Below the pieces are notes generated by a model. It did no database searches. It was not told the DNA's origin and saw only the letters and a list, made by a program, of their open reading frames with translations. The position numbers and the translations under genes were made by a program. Below, piece after piece: positions 14,615 through 22,395 of a DNA stretch of 45,523 nucleotides (the first letter of the stretch is position 1; each line of letters begins with the position of its first letter). The DNA comes from JBAZWV01 sp964393325 (GTDB lineage Bacteria; Patescibacteriota; Patescibacteriia; 2-12-FULL-60-25): the NCBI GenBank assembly GCA_964393325.1, contig CAYMTE010000008.1, positions 1-45,523 on the forward strand, written 5' to 3'.

Positions 14615-16245
14615 TCAAAGCTTTTTTTCAGAAGATTTGGAATGGTGAAACGAACGGTCTCACGGCCGCCGCGGTGATTGTTGGCGGCGCGTCGCTCGCA
14701 TCGCGCGTCGCTGGTGTTTTTCGCGACCGCATTTTGGCATCCACGTTTGGCGCGGGAAGCGCATTGGATTCGTATTATGCGGCATTTCGATTGCCGGACG
14801 TGCTGTATTCGCTCGTGATTCTCGGCGCGCTCTCTGCGGGGTTTATTCCGGTATTTGCAGAATATCTCGAAACGAAGACGAAAGAAGAGGCTTGGCAGCT
14901 TGCTGAGCGGATCCTTTCGGTTGTTGGTGCTACGATGATGTGTATTTGTGGCGCGCTGATCATCTTTGCGCCGGCGATCGTTCCGCTTACTGTTCCTGGT
15001 TTCGACGGGGAGAAGCTCGCACAAACGATTCAGCTCACGCGCATCATGGCGTTGTCACCGTTCTTCCTTGGTCTCTCGGCGGTAATGGGCGGTATTTTGC
15101 AGGCGACGCGGCGGTTTCTCGCCTTTTCACTTGCTCCGGTGTTGTATAACGTCGGGATTATTTTCGGCACCGTCATTCTCGCGCCGGTCATGGGTCTTGA
15201 AGGTGTGGCGTGGGGGGTTGTGCTCGGCGCGTTTTTCCATCTGGTGACGCAGGCGTCTGTCGCGCTTCGGCTCGGTCTTCGTCGTATCCCCGCGCCATCG
15301 CTCCGCACCGAAGGCGTTCGTCGGATTTTGCGTCTAATGGCGCCGCGCACCGCTGGACTCGCGGTGTCGCAGGTGAATCTTGTTATCCTCTTGTCGCTCG
15401 CATCCGCTCTTCCTGTCGGTTCGATTGCTGTGTTTAACCTCGCGAACAACCTTCAATCATTTCCGGTAAGTATTTTTGGCATTTCCTTTGCCGTTGCGGC
15501 GTTTCCGAATCTTTCTCGTGCTGCGGCGAATCGTCGTGATGATGATTTTAAGGAGCTCCTTGGATCTGCGGCGCGCAAAATTGTTTTTTTGGTGATCCCG
15601 GCTACGGTAGCGTTCATCTTGCTTCGTGCACAGCTCGTCCGGTTGACGCTTGGTTCTGGGGAATTCGATTGGGAAGCGACGATTCGCACGGCGAACGTAC
15701 TGGGAATTTTTTCGGTATCCATGGTGTTTCAGGCGCTCGTCCCGCTTCTCGCGCGAGCATTCTATGCGCTGCAAGATACCTGGACGCCGCTTCTTGCCGG
15801 ATTGATCGCTGAAGCGTTTAACCTCGTGTTGGCTGTTATTTTGCGCGAGCATCTCGGCATCTTGGGTCTTGCGATTTCGTTTAGCGCGGCGGCGGCGTTG
15901 AATCTCGTTTTGTTGTGGTGGTTGTTGTTTTATAAGAAGGGATCGCTTGGGGAAGGCGAGTTCACGGTGTCGTTTGTAAAGACCTGCGCGGCGAGCATTG
16001 CGCTCCTCGGCTTCGGATGGGTTGCGCGACAGGGATTGGGAATGTTGTTTCCGCTTCGGACATTTTGGCAAGTTGCGATGCAGGCAACGGGCGCGCTTTT
16101 TGCGGGCGGCGTCGCATTCGTCGTGGTTGCGATGTTGCTTAAATCTCCAGAGTTTAAGGAGTTTCGAGAGGCGGCGATTCGTCGATTTTTGAAAAAGGGA
16201 AATGCGTTGCCTGGGGCGGTTGAAGCACAAGACGTCTCGCGATAA
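14611..16245 (+). CDS. murJ: Lipid II flippase MurJ
   Basis: Polytopic membrane protein of the MviN/MurJ branch of the MOP superfamily that moves lipid II across the membrane for peptidoglycan synthesis. The 544 residues hold about 13-14 hydrophobic segments. The N-terminal ASLASRVAGVFRDRILASTFG, with charged Arg residues in the first helix, is typical, as is LDSYYAAFRLPDVLY. The ATG overlaps the Rieske stop by 4 bases. With the Ddl at 44753 it indicates a peptidoglycan wall. lepA signals follow 54 nt downstream. Confidence 0.95.
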   Translation: MIKAFFQKIWNGETNGLTAAAVIVGGASLASRVAGVFRDRILASTFGAGSALDSYYAAFRLPDVLYSLVILGALSAGFIPVFAEYLETKTKEEAWQLAERILSVVGATMMCICGALIIFAPAIVPLTVPGFDGEKLAQTIQLTRIMALSPFFLGLSAVMGGILQATRRFLAFSLAPVLYNVGIIFGTVILAPVMGLEGVAWGVVLGAFFHLVTQASVALRLGLRRIPAPSLRTEGVRRILRLMAPRTAGLAVSQVNLVILLSLASALPVGSIAVFNLANNLQSFPVSIFGISFAVAAFPNLSRAAANRRDDDFKELLGSAARKIVFLVIPATVAFILLRAQLVRLTLGSGEFDWEATIRTANVLGIFSVSMVFQALVPLLARAFYALQDTWTPLLAGLIAEAFNLVLAVILREHLGILGLAISFSAAAALNLVLLWWLLFYKKGSLGEGEFTVSFVKTCAASIALLGFGWVARQGLGMLFPLRTFWQVAMQATGALFAGGVAFVVVAMLLKSPEFKEFREAAIRRFLKKGNALPGAVEAQDVSR

Positions 16246-16299
16246 TACGAAGCGATCCTTGATTCTTTTCCTTTTTTCGGGCAGAATCGCGTCAACATC

Positions 16300-16339
16300 A
16301 TGGATCAATCTCGCATTCGTAATTTCTGCATTATTGCGC
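16300..16339 (+). repeat. First copy of the lepA start (40-bp direct repeat)
   Basis: These 40 bases are identical to 16448-16487, the first 13 codons of lepA. They are separated from the second copy by a 108-bp insert. This copy is probably the ancestral start because it abuts the original upstream sequence. Confidence 0.9.
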
Positions 16340-16446
16340 GTCGCTCCGACGAGTGTCGGAGCTCCCTAAAACCCTTTGGTTTTAGTATTTCCGCCACGGG
16401 AACCTCTCGGTTCCCGACCCCTCCCATGCGCAATACTGCATCGTGA
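16300..16446 (+). CDS. 48-codon leader ORF made from the duplicated lepA start
   Basis: From the first copy of the lepA ATG the frame continues through the insert for 48 codons: residues 1-13 equal the LepA N-terminus, then 35 residues of unrelated Ser/Pro/Arg-rich sequence, then TGA at 16444-16446. One base separates this stop from the present lepA ATG (16448). No Shine-Dalgarno precedes the second ATG, so ribosomes finishing this leader could restart on lepA (inference). Expression is unproven; it may simply be a by-product of the insertion. Confidence 0.4.
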   Translation: MDQSRIRNFCIIARRSDECRSSLKPFGFSISATGTSRFPTPPMRNTAS

Positions 16447-16447
16447 T
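16340..16447 (+). repeat. 108-bp hairpin insert in the lepA 5' end
   Basis: Three consecutive stem-loops: GCTCCGAC/GTCGGAGC, TAAAACC/GGTTTTA and GGGAACCTCTCGGTTCCC (16398-16415), the last also found at 67-84. Near its right end, GCGCAATACTGCA (16427-16439) is an inverted, one-mismatch copy of TGCATTATTGCGC at 16327-16339. It is flanked by 40-bp direct repeats of the target. Confidence 0.8.
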
Positions 16448-18259
16448 ATGGATCAATCTCGCATTCGTAATTTCTGCATTATTGCGCACATCGATCATGG
16501 GAAGTCGACCCTTTCGGATCGGCTTCTTGAGATAACCGGAACGATCGAACATCGAAAGATGAAGGATCAGCTGCTTGATACGATGGATTTAGAACGGGAG
16601 CGGGGGATTACGATCAAGCTCCAGCCGGCGCGCATGGGGTACACGCATGACGGTCAGGAGTATCAATTGAATTTGATCGATACACCGGGGCATGTGGATT
16701 TTGGCTATGAAGTATCGCGATCTCTCGCGGCAGTGGAGGGTGCACTACTTCTTGTGGACTCGACGCAAGGCGTGCAGGCGCAAACGATTGCGAATTTGTA
16801 TCTTGCGATCGAACAGGATCTGACGATCATCCCCGTGCTCAATAAAATCGATTTGCCGAATTCCGAGGTTGAACGACGCGCGGAAGAAATTATTCGTCTC
16901 ATCGGATGCAAACGAGAAGATATTATTCTCGCATCGGGAAAAACAGGTGCAGGTGTTCCAGAAATTCTTGAGCGCATCGTGCGCGACATTCCCGCACCAC
17001 GAGGTCATCAGGAGAAGCCATTTCGTGCGCTTATTTTTGATTCCAAATACGACGAATACAAGGGCGTTGTCGCGTATGTTCGCGCCGTAGATGGAGAAAT
17101 CAAGAAGAACCAGCAGATCACGTTTCTTGCCACAAAGGCAAAAGGAGACGCATTAGAAGTGGGATATCTCAAGCCAAACGATGTCCCGAATGATGTGATG
17201 CAGGCGGGGGAAATCGGTTATCTCGTCACCGGTCTTAAAGATATTGCCGCCGTTCGCGTTGGTGACACGATTGCACTGTCACACGATGTAGCTTCGGGGA
17301 ACGCGCCGCAGCCGCTTGCGGGGTATAAGGAAGTAAAACCGATGGTGTACGCGGGTATTTTTCCGCGTGAGGGAAATGAGTACGAAAAATTGCGTGACGC
17401 GATCTTGAAGCTTCGGTTGTCAGACGCGGCGCTATCGTGCGAACCGGAACATTCTACGGCGCTCGGGTTTGGATTCCGTTGCGGCATGCTCGGCATGTTG
17501 CATCTTGAAATCGTGCCAGAACGGTTGCGCCGCGAACACAACATGGATGTTGTTGTCACGACGCCGTCGGTGGCATACGAGGTCACACGTACCGACGGGA
17601 CGGAAGACGTCATTAAGTCGCCGTTGGCGTTTCCGGACGCGAACCATCTCGAATCCTCGCGTGAGCCATGGGTTGCGACGGATATCGTGTGTCCTGCGGA
17701 CTATATCGGAAACGTGATGCAGCTTGTGCAGGATCGTCGCGGCGTGTTTAAGACGACGGATTATTACGATCCAACGCGCGCCGTGTTGCATTACGATATG
17801 CCGCTTTCGTCGGTCATTGTCGATTTTCATGACAAGCTGAAGAGCGTGAGTGCTGGATACGCCTCATTGAGTTACGAGTTCATCGGGTATCGCTCTGCGC
17901 CGATCGTTCGTATGGATATTTCGGTTGCGGAGGAACCGGTTGCGGCGTTCGCAACGCTGATTCACGAAGACGAAGCGTATCGTCGTGGAAAAGAAATTGT
18001 GGAGACGCTCAAAGAAACGCTTCCGCGACAACAGTTCGTTGTGAAGATTCAAGCGTCGATTGGCGCAAAAGTAATCGCCTCGGAGCGGTTGTCCGCATTC
18101 CGAAAAGATGTGACCGGGTATTTGTATGGCGGTGACGTGACGCGCAAAATGAAACTCTTGGAGAAGCAGAAGAAGGGAAAAAAGCGTATGATGTCGCAAG
18201 GCGCGGGGTCGGTTGAGATTCCGCCTGACGCATTTATTAAAGTGCTGCGCAGAAAATAA
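16448..18259 (+). CDS. lepA: Elongation factor 4 (LepA)
   Basis: Ribosome-associated GTPase that back-translocates or remodels stalled ribosomes. The 603 residues begin MDQSRIRNFCIIAHIDHGKST with G1 at 13-21, followed by ERERGITIK (switch), DTPGHVDF and NKIDLP; elongation-factor domains and the C-terminal LepA-specific domain (SIGAKVIASERLSAFRKD) follow. The frame is open from 16376 but those codons belong to the repeat insert, so the start is the second duplicated ATG. The 40-bp duplication means the original initiation region now lies 148 bp upstream and is followed by a 48-codon leader ORF. Confidence 0.97.
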   Translation: MDQSRIRNFCIIAHIDHGKSTLSDRLLEITGTIEHRKMKDQLLDTMDLERERGITIKLQPARMGYTHDGQEYQLNLIDTPGHVDFGYEVSRSLAAVEGALLLVDSTQGVQAQTIANLYLAIEQDLTIIPVLNKIDLPNSEVERRAEEIIRLIGCKREDIILASGKTGAGVPEILERIVRDIPAPRGHQEKPFRALIFDSKYDEYKGVVAYVRAVDGEIKKNQQITFLATKAKGDALEVGYLKPNDVPNDVMQAGEIGYLVTGLKDIAAVRVGDTIALSHDVASGNAPQPLAGYKEVKPMVYAGIFPREGNEYEKLRDAILKLRLSDAALSCEPEHSTALGFGFRCGMLGMLHLEIVPERLRREHNMDVVVTTPSVAYEVTRTDGTEDVIKSPLAFPDANHLESSREPWVATDIVCPADYIGNVMQLVQDRRGVFKTTDYYDPTRAVLHYDMPLSSVIVDFHDKLKSVSAGYASLSYEFIGYRSAPIVRMDISVAEEPVAAFATLIHEDEAYRRGKEIVETLKETLPRQQFVVKIQASIGAKVIASERLSAFRKDVTGYLYGGDVTRKMKLLEKQKKGKKRMMSQGAGSVEIPPDAFIKVLRRK

Positions 18260-18261
18260 CT

Positions 18262-18360
18262 ATGCACGAAAAAACGAAACAACGGATTTGGAAGGGGCTT
18301 GTCATTTTTGTTGGCCTCGCGACGATTTTATCTCTCTTTTTGCCATTTTTGAATTTTTAA
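18262..18360 (+). CDS. 32-residue single-span membrane peptide
   Basis: A tiny ORF starting 2 nt after the lepA stop: a basic N-terminus (MHEKTKQRIWKG) followed by a hydrophobic helix rich in Val, Ile, Leu and Phe ending in NF. The charge pattern predicts N-in topology. It has the look of the small DUF-like membrane peptides often found between genes in Parcubacteria (from memory, not checked). Function unknown. The tight spacing to lepA suggests coupled translation. Confidence 0.5.
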   Translation: MHEKTKQRIWKGLVIFVGLATILSLFLPFLNF

Positions 18361-18412
18361 GTTTTGGATTCGTCGACGTTTCTTGAAGGACTGCCGGGAG
18401 GTTCTGCAAATG

Positions 18413-18421
18413 TGCTAGGAT
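18413..18421 (+). promoter_or_regulatory. Extended -10 box, leaderless recJ
   Basis: TGCTAGGAT (TG plus TAGGAT at 18416-18421) lies 7 nt before the recJ ATG, so the transcript would start at or very near the codon. Confidence 0.4.
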
Positions 18422-18428
18422 CGAGGTC

Positions 18429-20171
18429 ATGCAGAAACAATGGAGGATACTGGAGCCTGCCACGATGTTGCCGCCAGACGTGTTTCCCGAGCGGCATCCG
18501 GTGTTGACGCGTCTCCTCGCGAATCGAGGAATTACGGATGCGTTTCAGGCGGAGGCGTTTTTGAATCCGGATTTTGAAACGGGCATCCACGATCCGTTCC
18601 GGTTTGCGCGGATGACGGATGCGGTTGCACGTCTCTTTGCGGCGTTAGAGAATGGAGAACGCATCACCGTCCACGGCGATTATGATGCGGATGGTGTTAC
18701 GGGAACGACAGTGGTGATCACCGTCTTGAGAGAGCTGGAGGTTCGAGTGGCGAGTGCCGAGAGCCAAGGAGGAAGCTCGAAGGTTGATTGGTATATTCCG
18801 CATCGCGACAAAGAGGGGTATGGGTTGCGGCGCGAGACGGTGCAGGTGTTGCATGATCGAGGGACGTCGTTACTGATTACGGTGGATTGCGGCATTGCGT
18901 GCGTAGACGAGGTGGCGCTGGCAAAAGAGTTGGGGATCGAAACGATTGTGTTGGATCATCATCAATTCGGCGAGACGCTTCCGGATGGATATCTCATTCA
19001 TCCGCGTCTTCCCGGGGAGTCGTATCCGTTTGAGCATCTTGCCGCCGTAGGCGTGTCGTGGAAGTTTTCATGTGCGCTGCTCGCGGAAGCGCGACGGCGG
19101 GGAATGGATATTCCTGCCGGATGGGAAAAATGGTTGCTTGATCTCGTCTCCATCGCAACGGTGACGGATATGGTTCCGTTGGTCGGAGAAAATCGTGTTC
19201 TGCTGACGTACGGCCTCAAGGTTCTCAATAAGACACGTCGTCGAGGATTGCAGATGTTGGTTGAGGCGGCGCGATCAAAGGGGGAAGTGACCGCAGAGTC
19301 TATCGGATTTTCGATCGGACCGCGCATTAATGCGGCGGGACGCATGGATCATGCGGAGCTCGCGCTCAAGTTGATGCTGGCGGAGAATGACGAGGATGCA
19401 TCGCGACTCGCGTTTGACCTAGAACAGTGTAACCGCGAACGCCAGAAGGCAGTGGAGCGCATGATGGAATTTGCAGAAACGCAGATTGCGATGCAGGCGG
19501 ATGATACGGCGATCGTGTTGTGGAGTTCGGATTGGCAGCCATCACTCGTCGGTCTTGTTGCGGGTCGGTACCTTGAACGAACGGGAAAACCGGTGATCGC
19601 GATCGGGAAGCATGGGTCGCAATGGATTGGTTCGGGTCGGTCACCGTCCGCCTTCGATATCACGGAGGCGATGAAGCGTATCGGAGACGGGATTCTCACG
19701 CGCGCGGGTGGCCATGCACAGGCGTGCGGTTTTTCCTTCGTATCAGATGGCGATGCTCCGCGACTTGCGGAGCGCCTGAAGGCGGATGCGGCATCTCGGT
19801 TAAAAACGGAAGATCTCGTGCCGGAATTATCGATTGACGCGTTGGTTGATGTCGATGATGTGGATTGGCGTTTGGTAGAGGCGGTTGAGCGACTGCAGCC
19901 GTATGGCATGGGAAACCCGCGGCCAACATTTGTTTCACGACAGCTGGAAATTGTGGACTGTGGGCTTGTTGGTTCCACGGGGGCGCATCTGCGATTCACG
20001 GCGCGCGGACCAAGCGGTCGCGTGCAAAAATTCATTGCCTTTAAATTCGGTTCGCGTCTTTCGGAGCTGCAGCCTGGCGGACGCATTGACGTCGTGTATG
20101 ATGTGGGGGTGAATGAATGGAACGGGCGGCGCGAAATTCAATGCAAAGTGATTGATCTGAAAACGACATGA
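18429..20171 (+). CDS. recJ: Single-stranded-DNA exonuclease RecJ
   Basis: 5'-3' exonuclease used in recombination and mismatch or base-excision repair. DHH-family motifs: DYDADGVTGT (84-93), VDCG (152-155), DHH (176-178), the SIGPRINAAGRM motif, and in the DHHA1 domain GGHAQACGFS; an OB-fold follows. The 580 residues are normal. Between beta-strand VRV and the WYIPHR motif (about residues 107-118) there is a Ser/Gly-rich stretch of about 12 residues longer than I would expect. The last bases overlap the next start (ATGA). Confidence 0.95.
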   Translation: MQKQWRILEPATMLPPDVFPERHPVLTRLLANRGITDAFQAEAFLNPDFETGIHDPFRFARMTDAVARLFAALENGERITVHGDYDADGVTGTTVVITVLRELEVRVASAESQGGSSKVDWYIPHRDKEGYGLRRETVQVLHDRGTSLLITVDCGIACVDEVALAKELGIETIVLDHHQFGETLPDGYLIHPRLPGESYPFEHLAAVGVSWKFSCALLAEARRRGMDIPAGWEKWLLDLVSIATVTDMVPLVGENRVLLTYGLKVLNKTRRRGLQMLVEAARSKGEVTAESIGFSIGPRINAAGRMDHAELALKLMLAENDEDASRLAFDLEQCNRERQKAVERMMEFAETQIAMQADDTAIVLWSSDWQPSLVGLVAGRYLERTGKPVIAIGKHGSQWIGSGRSPSAFDITEAMKRIGDGILTRAGGHAQACGFSFVSDGDAPRLAERLKADAASRLKTEDLVPELSIDALVDVDDVDWRLVEAVERLQPYGMGNPRPTFVSRQLEIVDCGLVGSTGAHLRFTARGPSGRVQKFIAFKFGSRLSELQPGGRIDVVYDVGVNEWNGRREIQCKVIDLKTT

Positions 20172-21955
20172 GGCTTCGGCAAAAGACAAAAAGTTCATTA
20201 CGTCCCTTTTTGCGTCTTGTGATATCGCACATGATGCGATATCCGGTTTTGACATTGGGATTATTTGCAACAGTCATCATTGCGCAGTGCACATCTCTTG
20301 CGGTTCCTATCTATTTGCAGAAATTGATTGACGGACTCGCGTCTTCGGTGAACGGATCCCTTTCATTTAGAGCGGTGATGATCGTGTTCGTGCTCCCGCT
20401 TGTCGTGGTTCGATTTTTTGGATGGCTCCTCTGGAGAGCCGCGGGGTTTATGGAGAGCGATCTCCATCCGAAAATTGAGCGCGATCTTTCGATGCGCGCA
20501 TTTCGAGCATTGCTGGATCAGTCGTATCGTTTTTTTAGCGATAATTTTAGTGGGAGTCTCGTTCGTCGCGTGCGATCTCTGGCTTCTGGATTTGATCGGA
20601 TGTTTGATCGTTTTGTGTGGGACTTTCTTCCGATGTTGGTTATGCTTGTTGGGAGTGCGTATCTGTTGTTTTCGCGGAGTATTTTTCTTGGGGTGGTGCT
20701 GCTGATGTGGATGGCGGTCATGACGATCACGAATATGATCATCGGTCGAATAAAATTTCCGTATGATCGGCTTCGTGCAGAAAAAGACTCCGAGGCGACG
20801 GGAGCGCTCGCGGATGCGATTACGAATGCGTTGAACATTTTACTTTTTACATCACGGCGCGCAGAAGAGGACAACATGGAGCGACGGCAGACGGAGGTGT
20901 TCCTCTCGCAGAGGGCGAGTTGGCGAGTTGGGGAATGGAGCAATGTCTTGCAGAATGTGGCAAGTTTCGCGTGTGAGCTTGTAATGATGTCGTACGTTGC
21001 GGCGGAATGGGTTGCCGGTCGAATGACCGTCGGAGACGTTGTGTTTGTGCAAGGAGTTCTTGTCGTGTTATTCCGTAACATTCATGACGTGGGTCGCATT
21101 GTTCGTACGGTGTATGAATCCAGCGCGGATGCAAGTGAGATGATTGAGATGTTGAATCAGACACCGGAAATCCTCGATGCGAAAAACGCGAAACCTCTCG
21201 CGGTGACGCGTGGCGCGATTTCATTCAAGGATGTGCGGTTTCGATACACCGGCGGGAAGCGGATTTTGGAAGCGTTTTCGCTTGCTATTAAACCCCGTGA
21301 AAAAATTGCGCTCGTAGGTCCGTCGGGTTCGGGAAAATCAACCGTGACCAAATTGCTCTTCCGATTCTTTGACATCCAGCAAGGCGTGATCACGATTGAT
21401 GCCCAGAATATTGCGAAGGTGACACAGGATAGTTTGCGTGCGTCAATCGCGTTTGTGCCCCAAGAGCCGATTCTTTTTCATCGCACGTTGATGGAAAATA
21501 TCCGTTACGGTCGTCCGTCTGCTACGGATGACGAGGTGTTTGCAGCGGCAAAAAAAGCGCATTGTCATGAATTCATCGAAGCGCAGCCAGAAGGATACGC
21601 AACATATGTCGGCGAACGTGGGATTAAACTTTCCGGCGGGGAGCGTCAGCGTGTCGCGATCGCGCGTGCGATTTTGAAAGATGCGCCGATTCTTGTTCTC
21701 GACGAAGCGACATCGAGCCTGGATTCTGAATCCGAATCATTAATTCAAGATGCGTTACAACAGTTGATGAAAAACAAAACGGTTATCGTGATCGCGCATC
21801 GTCTGTCAACGATTATGGAAATGGATCGGATTATCGTGATGCAACACGGGAAGGTTGTCGACGAGGGAACACACGAGGCGCTTCAGAAGCGGGTCGGTAT
21901 GTATCGGACATTGTGGAATATTCAAGCAGGAGGATTTATTGGAGAACGCGTATGA
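20168..21955 (+). CDS. ABC exporter (MsbA-like, fused TM and ATPase)
   Basis: A 595-residue half-transporter: six-helix membrane domain (about 1-340) followed by the nucleotide-binding domain with Walker A GPSGSGKST (about 384-392), signature LSGGERQRVAIARA (about 488) and Walker B ILVLDEATSSLD (about 508-519). It would dimerise and export a lipid, peptide or drug; the substrate cannot be inferred. The start overlaps the recJ stop by 4 bases and its end overlaps the RNase H start (GTATGA), so the three genes form one translational unit. Confidence 0.92.
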   Translation: MRLRQKTKSSLRPFLRLVISHMMRYPVLTLGLFATVIIAQCTSLAVPIYLQKLIDGLASSVNGSLSFRAVMIVFVLPLVVVRFFGWLLWRAAGFMESDLHPKIERDLSMRAFRALLDQSYRFFSDNFSGSLVRRVRSLASGFDRMFDRFVWDFLPMLVMLVGSAYLLFSRSIFLGVVLLMWMAVMTITNMIIGRIKFPYDRLRAEKDSEATGALADAITNALNILLFTSRRAEEDNMERRQTEVFLSQRASWRVGEWSNVLQNVASFACELVMMSYVAAEWVAGRMTVGDVVFVQGVLVVLFRNIHDVGRIVRTVYESSADASEMIEMLNQTPEILDAKNAKPLAVTRGAISFKDVRFRYTGGKRILEAFSLAIKPREKIALVGPSGSGKSTVTKLLFRFFDIQQGVITIDAQNIAKVTQDSLRASIAFVPQEPILFHRTLMENIRYGRPSATDDEVFAAAKKAHCHEFIEAQPEGYATYVGERGIKLSGGERQRVAIARAILKDAPILVLDEATSSLDSESESLIQDALQQLMKNKTVIVIAHRLSTIMEMDRIIVMQHGKVVDEGTHEALQKRVGMYRTLWNIQAGGFIGERV

Positions 21956-22365
21956 AACTCGTGATTCACACGGACGGCGGGGCGAGAGGAAATCCGGGGC
22001 CGGCGGGGGCGGGTGTTTCGATCGTGGATGCGGCAACGCATCAGGAGATCGAGGCGCATGCGGAATATCTCGGAATAACGACGAATAACCAAGCGGAATA
22101 CCGTGCGGTCATTTTAGGGCTTGAACGTGCACTTGCGTTGGGTGCAACCGCCGTTGAGGTTGTGACGGACAGTGAACTTCTTGTAAAGCAAGCGAACGGA
22201 GAATACAAGGTGAAAAATCCGGATATCGGCAAACGGTTTTTGGAGATGAAGAACCTGTGTACGCGTCTTGGCCGTGTCACGTTTCGTCATGTCAAACGAG
22301 AATACAATAAACGGGCGGATGCGTTGTCGAATATCGCGATGGACAAACATCAAAAGTCATCGTGA
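21952..22365 (+). CDS. RNase H family protein
   Basis: A 137-residue type I RNase H fold that cleaves RNA in RNA-DNA hybrids. The catalytic acids are all present: D8 (HTDGGARGNPG), E49 (NNQAEYRAV), D73 (VTDSELL) and D123 (NKRADALSN). The REYNKRAD ending and lack of the E. coli handle place it in the RnhA-like group found in Gram-positives and archaea, sometimes fused to other domains. It overlaps the ABC gene by 4 bases; the frame upstream (from 21913) lies inside that gene and is not used. Confidence 0.93.
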   Translation: MKLVIHTDGGARGNPGPAGAGVSIVDAATHQEIEAHAEYLGITTNNQAEYRAVILGLERALALGATAVEVVTDSELLVKQANGEYKVKNPDIGKRFLEMKNLCTRLGRVTFRHVKREYNKRADALSNIAMDKHQKSS

Positions 22366-22378
22366 TTCGATGTTTTTG

Positions 22379-22387
22379 TGTTATAAT
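22379..22387 (+). promoter_or_regulatory. Extended -10 promoter of the pilus locus
   Basis: TGTTATAAT: a TG dinucleotide, one base, then a perfect TATAAT (22382-22387), only 8 nt before the ATG at 22396. This predicts a leaderless transcript for the first gene of the type IV pilus locus. Confidence 0.7.
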
Positions 22388-22395
22388 TCCTCCAG

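Noticed and set aside
15457..16308. 283-codon open frame antisense to murJ
   Set aside because: Arg/Gln/Lys-rich shadow of a membrane protein gene with no recognisable domain.
16376..16447. Longer LepA start 24 codons upstream
   Set aside because: Those codons lie in the hairpin insert and have no homology to LepA N-termini; family alignment supports MDQSRIRNF as the start.
19349..20086. 245-codon open frame antisense to recJ
   Set aside because: Ser/Arg-rich shadow frame; recJ motifs on the plus strand are complete.
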